DNA of 17,932 nucleotides from assembly GCA_011682665.1 (NCBI GenBank), contig JAACEG010000001.1, positions 1 to 17,932 of the forward strand, in the 5' to 3' direction. Both the position numbers and the translations under genes were made by a program. This document shows positions 13,112-17,932 of this stretch, piece by piece. Every line of letters starts with the position of its first letter. Within the stretch, counting starts at the first letter, position 1. This DNA comes from Lysobacteraceae bacterium. Its GTDB lineage: Bacteria; Patescibacteriota; Patescibacteriia; JAACEG01. The notes under the pieces are model-generated. The model was not told the DNA's origin and ran no database searches. It saw only the letters and a list, made by a program, of their open reading frames with translations.

Positions 13112-14347
13112 CTAAAGCGGATAACGCTTAATTATAAGCGTTGCATTGCATCCGCCAAATCCAAAATTATTTGACAAGACAACCTTAGGAAAAAAGAAAT
13201 CTTGTCGTTTTCTTAGAATTAGAGGACCGAGGTCCTCAACCGCTGGATCAATTGTCTCAATATTATGCGACGCGGTTAAAAATCCTTCCCACATCATAAT
13301 GACTGAGTAAATAATCTCGTGAACTCCGGCAGCACCTAAGCCGTGGCCTGTTAAAGATTTCGTTGAACTTATCCAAGGGATATTTTCCTTAAATACTTCT
13401 TTTATGGATTCCAGCTCAACTATATCCCCGACGGGTGTGCTAGTTCCGTGGGCGTTGATGTAATCTATATCAATAGGACGCATATTAGCTGTTTCCAGCG
13501 CTTGCCACATACATCTTGCTTCTCCATCTCTGGACGGACGAGTCATATCAACCCCATCAGAAGTCGCTCCATAACCAACAACTTCTGCTAAAATTTTAGC
13601 GCCACGATTAAGAGCATGCTCTAATTCTTCAAGAACAATAACCCCACCGCCTCCTGCAATTACAAACCCATCACGATTTTTATCATAAGGACAGGAAGCT
13701 TTTTCTGGCTCACTATTATATTTTCTTGAAAGAACTTTCATTCTGTCAAAAGAAGCGGCAATTTTCCAACCTGCTTCATCAACTCCGCCGGCAAACATAA
13801 CATCTTGTTTTCCTAGAATTATTTTCTCATAAGCTTCTCCAATGCAATGCGCGCTAGTGGCGCAGGCAGAAGAAATAGAGAAACTAATACCTTTTATTTT
13901 GAATAAAGTACTAATATTAGCGACACTAGAGCTTGGCATTGTTTTAACAACAAATCGGGGAGAGAGCTTTTTAAGACTTTTTCCCCTCACAATGTCAGCC
14001 ATTAAAATGGCCTCTGCCGGGGATCCTCCTCCAGTCCCAATAATTGCTCCTGTTCGCGGGTTACTGATTTCACTTTTTTCTAAGCCAGACTGTTTGACAG
14101 CCTGGCGCATTGATAAATAAGCAAAACCTGCCCCCTTGCTCATAAATTTTGCTATTTTTTTATCAATAAATATAAAAGGATCTATCATTCTCCCCGCAAT
14201 CTGCGATCCCATACCAATCTTTTCAAACTCAGGACAAAATACAATTCCCGACCTACCGTTAAAAAGCGAACTGGCAACCTCTTTGACACTGCTACCGATA
14301 CTGGAAATAATCCCCATTCCTGTTATAACCACTCTTCTGTTTTTCAT
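13112..14347 (-). CDS. fabB: Beta-ketoacyl-ACP synthase, FabB-like
   Basis: A 411-residue condensing enzyme with the full Cys-His-His set and structural Lys: C162 in SISSACATSAHCIG, H300 in NAHGTSTPVGD, K330 in SSTKSLTGHGLGAAG and H335. The wording of many blocks (GTGGGSPAEA, GKQDVMFAGG, DKNRDGFVIAGGGG, VGYGATSDGVDM) is that of FabB (KAS I) of Gammaproteobacteria rather than FabF. It would extend acyl-ACP by condensation with malonyl-ACP, but no acyl carrier protein, FabD, FabG or FabZ is nearby. It is richer in GC (42-43% in three 60-base samples I counted) and has a strong AAAGGAGG site and a clean terminator, unlike most neighbours. This suggests acquisition by transfer. Whether it feeds lipid synthesis or another acyl product is open. 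Confidence 0.93.
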   Translation of the reverse strand: MKNRRVVITGMGIISSIGSSVKEVASSLFNGRSGIVFCPEFEKIGMGSQIAGRMIDPFIFIDKKIAKFMSKGAGFAYLSMRQAVKQSGLEKSEISNPRTGAIIGTGGGSPAEAILMADIVRGKSLKKLSPRFVVKTMPSSSVANISTLFKIKGISFSISSACATSAHCIGEAYEKIILGKQDVMFAGGVDEAGWKIAASFDRMKVLSRKYNSEPEKASCPYDKNRDGFVIAGGGGVIVLEELEHALNRGAKILAEVVGYGATSDGVDMTRPSRDGEARCMWQALETANMRPIDIDYINAHGTSTPVGDIVELESIKEVFKENIPWISSTKSLTGHGLGAAGVHEIIYSVIMMWEGFLTASHNIETIDPAVEDLGPLILRKRQDFFFPKVVLSNNFGFGGCNATLIIKRYPL

Positions 14348-14359
14348 TAGCTTTTTATT

Positions 14360-14367
14360 CCTCCTTT
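14360..14367 (-). promoter_or_regulatory. Strong Shine-Dalgarno site of the fabB-like gene
   Basis: AAAGGAGG on the minus strand, 12 bases before the ATG. It is the only near-perfect ribosome binding site I found in the window; most other starts have none. A TATAAT (14384-14389) lies just upstream. Confidence 0.65.
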
Positions 14368-14436
14368 GATTTTTTATTTTTATATTATAATTATTTTTTA
14401 TTTTTTAAATTTATTTTTGATATTTAAAATAATATA

Positions 14437-15771
14437 TTACATTTTTAAAATTTTTTGAGCTGCTTCTATTATTGGATAAACAGTCGGCGCCGCGGTTAAA
14501 AGCGGATGTGTCGCGACTTGTAAATTAGCCAATTCTTGAGCGGTCATTCTTTGTTGAATTGCGACAGCAATTAAATTAATCATTTCTGCAACGCTTTCCG
14601 GACCGACGATTTGTCCGCCTAATAATGTTTTAGATGATTGGCTAAAAATAAGTTTTATTCTAATCATTTCTGTATTTGGCAAAGTTCCAGGATGATGATT
14701 AGGCGTTGCGCTTTGCCCAATAACTATTTTTATTTTTCCTTTATTTGCTTCTCTTTCATTTAATCCTACTGATCCTAAAACTAATCCATTAAGAAAAGTG
14801 GAAAAGGCAGCCACCGTTCCATTATTTTTTATTGTTTTATGATATAAATTAGCTCCAGCAATCCGCGCTTCATAACAAGCGACAGAAGCAAGCATTATTA
14901 AATTATTTTTTTTAGTAAAAAAATTTTTTGTTTCCGCGCAATCACCAATAGCGAAAATATCAGGGATATTTGTTTGCATAAATTTGTTTACTAAAATTCC
15001 TCCTTTTTTAGCTGTTTTAATTTTAGCTTTTTCAGCTAAATTAATGTTAGGCCGTGCTCCAACCGCCATAATTACCAAATCAGCTGTAATTTTTTTTCCA
15101 TTATTAAGTTTTACTTTTTCTACTTTATCTTTTCCAATTATTTCTTCCACCGCTGTTTTAAGATAGAGTTTTACCCCTTTCCCTACAATCCTTTCTTCTC
15201 CAGCAAGCGCGAATTTTTTATCAAAATTAGCGATTAAACAATGATCTAAAATTTCCACTATGCTAATATTTTTGTTTTTCAGCGCGCTTAATTCTTCGGC
15301 TAATTCCACGCCGATAAATCCCCCTCCAATAATAACAATATTTTTTGCTTTAATAATTTTATTTCGCAAATTTTTTAAATAGCCAATATCTTTTCTAATT
15401 TGATAAACACCATCCAATTCTATGCCTCTAATAGGAATAATTGCGGGGCTTGATCCAGTGGCTAAAATTAATTTATCATAGTTTATTCCTTTATTATTTT
15501 TTAAAATTACTTTTTTATTGCCTGTTTCAATTTTTATTATTTGACCAATTATTAGATCAATTTTGTTTATTTGATATATCTTATCTGACGTTATATCTTT
15601 TTCAACTGCTTTTAAGCGATTAAAAATATATGGCAGTCCGCAAGGAATAACACATTTTTTATCCTCTCTTGCTAAAATTATTTTTTTATCAGGATTATTT
15701 TTTCTGGCTGTTATCGCCGCAACTAATCCCGCCGGACCTCCGCCAATAATTAAAATGTCTGTTTTTCTCAT
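14437..15771 (-). CDS. FAD-dependent CoA-disulfide reductase / NADH oxidase family protein
   Basis: A 444-residue pyridine nucleotide-disulfide oxidoreductase of the single-cysteine branch. FAD-binding GGGPAG (10-15); the redox-active Cys in CVIPCGLPYIF (C44); NAD(P)H-binding IVIIGGGFIGVELAEEL (145-161); the second FAD motif DIFAIGDCAE (271-280); and a C-terminal dimerisation domain ending in ATHPLLTAAPTVYPIIEAAQ. Relatives act as CoA-disulfide reductases, NAD(P)H-dependent polysulfide/persulfide reductases or water-forming NADH oxidases, and the sequence alone does not separate these. In this setting (ferredoxin-thioredoxin system, cysteine synthase, CstR-like relic) a thiol or persulfide substrate is attractive, but this is an inference. 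It is cytoplasmic, with no signal peptide. Its 3' end is about 90 bp from fabB. Confidence 0.9.
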   Translation of the reverse strand: MRKTDILIIGGGPAGLVAAITARKNNPDKKIILAREDKKCVIPCGLPYIFNRLKAVEKDITSDKIYQINKIDLIIGQIIKIETGNKKVILKNNKGINYDKLILATGSSPAIIPIRGIELDGVYQIRKDIGYLKNLRNKIIKAKNIVIIGGGFIGVELAEELSALKNKNISIVEILDHCLIANFDKKFALAGEERIVGKGVKLYLKTAVEEIIGKDKVEKVKLNNGKKITADLVIMAVGARPNINLAEKAKIKTAKKGGILVNKFMQTNIPDIFAIGDCAETKNFFTKKNNLIMLASVACYEARIAGANLYHKTIKNNGTVAAFSTFLNGLVLGSVGLNEREANKGKIKIVIGQSATPNHHPGTLPNTEMIRIKLIFSQSSKTLLGGQIVGPESVAEMINLIAVAIQQRMTAQELANLQVATHPLLTAAPTVYPIIEAAQKILKM

Positions 15772-15831
15772 AATTAAATATTTTTTAATTCTTTAATTCT
15801 ACTGAACTTTTTATTTTTTTAAAAAATTACA

Positions 15832-15996
15832 TAGGGGCTGGTGATGAGAGCGTTTTCGTAACGAAATTTTTAGATTTTGAGACAAATTTTTTAAATAATT
15901 TTTTTAGACTACCCTAAGGTAAGGTAAAAAAATTTGAAGAAAATTTGACCAAAAGATGAAAATTGCAGTAGAAACGGCTCTCGTCACCAGCCCCTA
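15832..15996 (+). repeat. Family A foldback element, copy A6 (161-bp core, module-free form)
   Basis: The most symmetrical complete copy. GGGGCTGG starts at 15834 and CCAGCCCC ends at 15994, with perfect 6-bp direct repeats TACATA on both sides (15828-15833 and 15995-16000). It lacks both the hairpin module and the 21-bp module: CGTAACGA runs straight into AATTTTTAGATTTTGAG. The arms are about 80 bp and meet near ACTACCCTAAGGTAAGG. It lies between the divergent flavoprotein gene and the khpA promoter. Confidence 0.93.
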
Positions 15997-16000
15997 CATA

Positions 16001-16221
16001 ATAATTAAAGCTTTATCAAACTAACAATAATTAAATTCAATTATATATTATCATATATTTACATTTAATACAATCTATTGACAAATTATGCATTCAATTG
16101 ACAATTTATTTTTTGTATGCTATTATTTATATAATAATTATATTAACAAGTATACCAGTTAATGTAAAAAGGTCGGACTGGTTAAAATAGAATATTTATT
16201 AAACTACTAAAAAGAAATAAT
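16001..16221 (+). promoter_or_regulatory. khpA: khpA promoter and leader
   Basis: TTGACA (16098-16103), 17 bp, TATTAT (16121-16126) with an extended TG at 16118-16119 forms the promoter. A second TTGACA lies exactly 20 bp upstream (16078-16083). The leader of about 90 bases contains ACCAGT...ACTGGT (about 16155-16183) as a small inverted repeat around AAAAAGGTCGG. No Shine-Dalgarno site precedes the ATG beyond AAAGAAA. Confidence 0.7.
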
Positions 16222-16557
16222 ATGGCAGATAAAACACATGATCAAGAATTCATAGAATATATTGTAAGAGCTATCGTATCACATCCTGATGATGTAAAAA
16301 CTGTAAGAACAGTAGATGAAATGGGAGTTCTTTTAACTCTTAAAATCAACCCAGAAGATATGGGATTTGTTGTTGGAAGACAAGGACAAACAGCCCGCGC
16401 TCTTCGAACATTGCTTAAAATCATCGGCGCGAAAGCAAATGCAAGAATCAACTTAAAAATTGAGGAACCAGAAGGCGGAAGACGCTCAACTCCGAAAAAA
16501 GAAGAGAAGTCAGAAACAAATGTTGAGGAAGATATGGTTGATGATTTAAAAATCTAA
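16222..16557 (+). CDS. khpA: KH-domain RNA-binding protein KhpA
   Basis: A 111-residue protein: one type II KH domain (about residues 8-82) with the GxxG nucleic-acid loop GRQG (52-55) in FVVGRQGQTARALRTLL, preceded by EYIVRAIVSHPDDV. A charged tail (about 83-111) ends EEDMVDDLKI and is longer than in most KhpA proteins, which stop near residue 80. KhpA, often with KhpB, binds many RNAs and affects cell elongation and division in Firmicutes. The gene usually lies between rpsP and trmD. Here trmD follows, but rpsP is absent and a repeat plus a new promoter occupy the upstream space. GC content and codon choice look somewhat higher than in trmD. Confidence 0.92.
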   Translation: MADKTHDQEFIEYIVRAIVSHPDDVKTVRTVDEMGVLLTLKINPEDMGFVVGRQGQTARALRTLLKIIGAKANARINLKIEEPEGGRRSTPKKEEKSETNVEEDMVDDLKI

Positions 16558-16574
16558 ATTTAGATTTATAAAAA

Positions 16575-16604
16575 AAACCGCTATTGTAAAATAGCGGTTT
16601 TTTT
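16575..16604 (+). terminator. Strong intrinsic terminator between khpA and trmD
   Basis: AAACCGCTATT (16575-16585), loop GTAA, AATAGCGGTTT (16590-16600), then TTTT. The A-run before the stem and the T-run after it make it work in both directions. It lies about 17 bp past the khpA stop and would uncouple trmD from khpA. Confidence 0.9.
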
Positions 16605-16629
16605 GTTAAAATTATAATGAACTTATAAT
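16603..16629 (+). promoter_or_regulatory. Candidate trmD promoter
   Basis: TATAAT occurs at 16613-16618 and 16624-16629; TTGTTA (16603-16608) is a weak -35 at 15 bp from the second. The second -10 ends 5 bp before the trmD ATG, as at cysK and the DUF389 gene. Confidence 0.4.
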
Positions 16630-16634
16630 ATAAT

Positions 16635-17309
16635 ATGAAATTTAATATTCTTACAATTTTTCCTAATATTTTTAATTCTTATTTTTCAGAATCTATTTTA
16701 AAAAAAGCACAGGATAAAAAAATTATTAATATCAACATTATTAATATTAGAGATTTTACCAACGATAAACATAAAACTGTTGATAATCCTCCTTATGGCG
16801 GAGGTCCCGGGATGGTAATGAAAATTGAACCGATTTATAAAGCTTTGCGATCTTTAAAGAAAAAAAATAATAAAAAAAGAAAAATTATTTTATTAACGCC
16901 AGCGGGAAAACAATTTAATCAAAAAATAGCAAAAAAATATTCTAAATTAGATGAACTTGTTTTTATTTGCGGACGCTATGAAGGGATTGACGCCAGAGTT
17001 GAAAAACTTGTTGATGAAAAAATTTCTCTCGGTCCTTTCATATTAAATGGAGGAGAAATTGCCGCCATAAGTATTATTGAAACAGTTTCAAGATTAATTC
17101 CCAATGTTTTAGGAAATAAAAAATCTTTAATAGAAGAGACCTTCTCTTCTACGTTAAAATCAAACAAATCTTTTATTGAATATCCGCAATATACACGCCC
17201 GGAAATTTTCAAAATAAATAACAAAAAATATAAAGTTCCAAAAATTTTGCTTTCAGGAAATCATAAAAAAATAATTGAATGGAAAAAGAAAAAATCTAAA
17301 TTTAAGTAA
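16635..17309 (+). CDS. trmD: tRNA (guanine-N1-)-methyltransferase TrmD
   Basis: A 224-residue SPOUT methyltransferase that makes m1G37 in tRNAs to prevent frameshifting, using S-adenosylmethionine. Conserved motifs: DNPPYGGGPGMVM (50-62), LLTPAGKQFNQ (86-96), the trefoil-knot segment FICGRYEGIDARVE (110-123), SLGPFILNGGE (131-141, where most homologues have SLGDYVLTGGE) and YPQYTRP (183-189), ending GNHKKIIEWKKKK. The Asp of the GDYVL motif is Pro here; related CPR-type sequences may share this, but I cannot check. It is slightly shorter than E. coli TrmD (255) because the C-terminal domain is compact. It is preceded by a strong terminator and converges on the tmk remnant with a 16-bp gap. 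Confidence 0.96.
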   Translation: MKFNILTIFPNIFNSYFSESILKKAQDKKIININIINIRDFTNDKHKTVDNPPYGGGPGMVMKIEPIYKALRSLKKKNNKKRKIILLTPAGKQFNQKIAKKYSKLDELVFICGRYEGIDARVEKLVDEKISLGPFILNGGEIAAISIIETVSRLIPNVLGNKKSLIEETFSSTLKSNKSFIEYPQYTRPEIFKINNKKYKVPKILLSGNHKKIIEWKKKKSKFK

Positions 17310-17325
17310 AATTATTCTAAAACTA

Positions 17326-17834
17326 TTAATTCAACAATTTTCTAATTTTGTTCCACAAAATTTCATTAATCTTTTCAACGCTTAAGTTAGCGTTTATTTT
17401 TTTCCAACCATATTTTTTTCTAAGCTTCAAATGTATCTTGCGAACTTTTTTAACTAATTTTTTATCAATCTCATATTTATGATTTTTTTCAATAGCCTTA
17501 TTAAATCTTTTTCCATCAAATAATATTGATAAATCTTCTTTTAAAAGATGCAAATTTATTTTTTCTAAAAATTTTTGCTCTACGCCTACGCCAATACCCC
17601 AAGCAATCCCCGTTCCAACATAATCTTCAGCGATTATATTAATTCCTTGTTCTAATTTCTTTTTTAAAATCGGTTCAAATTGGGTTCTGTTTAAAACATA
17701 AATAATCTGCGCCTCTCTTGGGCTAAGATTATAACTATTTCCTTGCCGCAAAAAATTATTTAAAATTTGTCCAGACGGTTCTAAATTATATAGTGGATAT
17801 TTTAAATATTCTGCTTTTATATTTTCTTTATTTA
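17326..17834 (-). pseudogene. tmk: Thymidylate kinase lacking its P-loop end (interrupted by repeat A7)
   Basis: About 168 codons match a divergent thymidylate kinase from the FPxY-equivalent region on: EYLKYPLYNLEPSG, SPREAQIIYVLNRTQFEPI, the DR(Y/H)-like IIAEDYVGTGIAWG, LLKEDLSILFDGKRF and GWKKINANLS. The enzyme makes dTDP from dTMP. The N-terminal 30 or so residues with the GxxGxGKT ATP-binding loop are missing. Upstream the frame enters repeat A7 (KISLRKRSRYQPL is repeat-encoded), offers only a TTG at 17886, and then meets a stop in the repeat. There is no Met anywhere in the remaining protein to serve as an alternative start. Either the element split the gene and the P-loop lies beyond the window, or the contig end is misassembled onto a repeat. 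Confidence 0.8.
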
Positions 17835-17932
17835 GGGGCTGGTAACGAGAGCGTTTTCGTAACGAAATTTTTAGATTTTGAGACAAATTTTTTAAATAAT
17901 TTTTTTAGCCTACCCTAAGGTAAGGTAAAAAA
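17829..17932 (+). repeat. Family A foldback element, copy A7 (cut by window end)
   Basis: TATTTA (17829-17834) followed by GGGGCTGGTAACGAGAGCG, CGTAACGA, AATTTTTAGATTTTGAG and CCTACCCTAAGGTAAGG. It is the module-free form, closest to A6, and the window stops just past the central palindrome. It lies inside the tmk reading frame, the only copy seen within a gene. Confidence 0.88.

Noticed and set aside
13842..14369. Plus-strand frames of 92 and 77 residues across fabB
   Set aside because: They are antisense shadows of a clearly conserved condensing enzyme and resemble no protein.
16133..16221. A riboswitch or tRNA-like element in the khpA leader
   Set aside because: Only one 6-bp inverted repeat is visible; no known riboswitch core or tRNA cloverleaf could be drawn.
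3175..17932. Regularly recurring repeats suggesting a CRISPR array
   Set aside because: Copies are 160-216 bp, kilobases apart, in both orientations and have palindromic ends; there are no short spacers between short repeats and no cas gene.

Overview
The window is AT-rich (most genes roughly 30-37% GC by eye), tightly packed with short bacterial genes, and has no rRNA or tRNA that I can see. A single-copy housekeeping set (recA, ftsK, khpA-trmD, a divergent thymidylate kinase, a small RodZ-like protein), few Shine-Dalgarno sites and many palindromic repeats fit a Patescibacteria/CPR-type bacterium assembled from a metagenome. That placement is an inference, not a proof. Both window ends lie inside dispersed repeats, as expected of a contig broken at repeats.

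Layout. 218-2564 (minus): a predicted operon reading ferredoxin, thioredoxin, ferredoxin-thioredoxin reductase catalytic subunit, then MrpE, MrpF and MrpG; it runs off the window towards coordinate 1. 2623-2871 (minus): a CsoR/CstR-type repressor whose frame is broken by three TAA codons, upstream of that operon. 3175-4530: two 216-bp inverted copies of a foldback repeat bracket an ArsR-type regulator, with a double-palindrome operator, and a small SPW-like membrane protein. 4553-6811 (plus): MazG-like pyrophosphohydrolase, a two-TM protein of unknown function and a DUF389 membrane protein. 6864-12987 (minus): recA, RodZ-like protein, EncFtn-type ferritin without an encapsulin tag, cysteine synthase, ftsK. 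13112-15771 (minus): a FabB-like ketoacyl synthase, richer in GC, and a CoA-disulfide-reductase/NADH-oxidase-type flavoprotein. 16222-17309 (plus): khpA, terminator, trmD. 17326 to the end (minus): a thymidylate kinase that has lost its P-loop end at a repeat.

The most striking feature is 'family A', seven copies of a foldback (MITE-like) element in 18 kb. Its ends are 20-bp inverted repeats (TAGGGGCTGGTGACGAGAGC). Its arms are about 80 bp and meet at a CCTNAGG-like centre, and four complete copies are flanked by 6-bp direct repeats that match fully or partly. Two GC-rich hairpin modules (about 30 and 21 bp) are nested inside subsets of copies, giving a relative order of growth. One copy has different terminal repeats around the same core, one is fused to a second repeat family, and one sits inside tmk. 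No transposase is present, so any mobiliser must act in trans.

Functionally the window leans towards thiol/redox handling: ferredoxin, FTR and thioredoxin; a CoADR-like enzyme; cysteine synthase; a decayed persulfide-sensor-like repressor; and an iron-oxidising ferritin. A ferredoxin-dependent thioredoxin-reducing chain encoded next to MrpE-F-G suggests that ferredoxin, ion transport and thiol redox state are linked in this organism.
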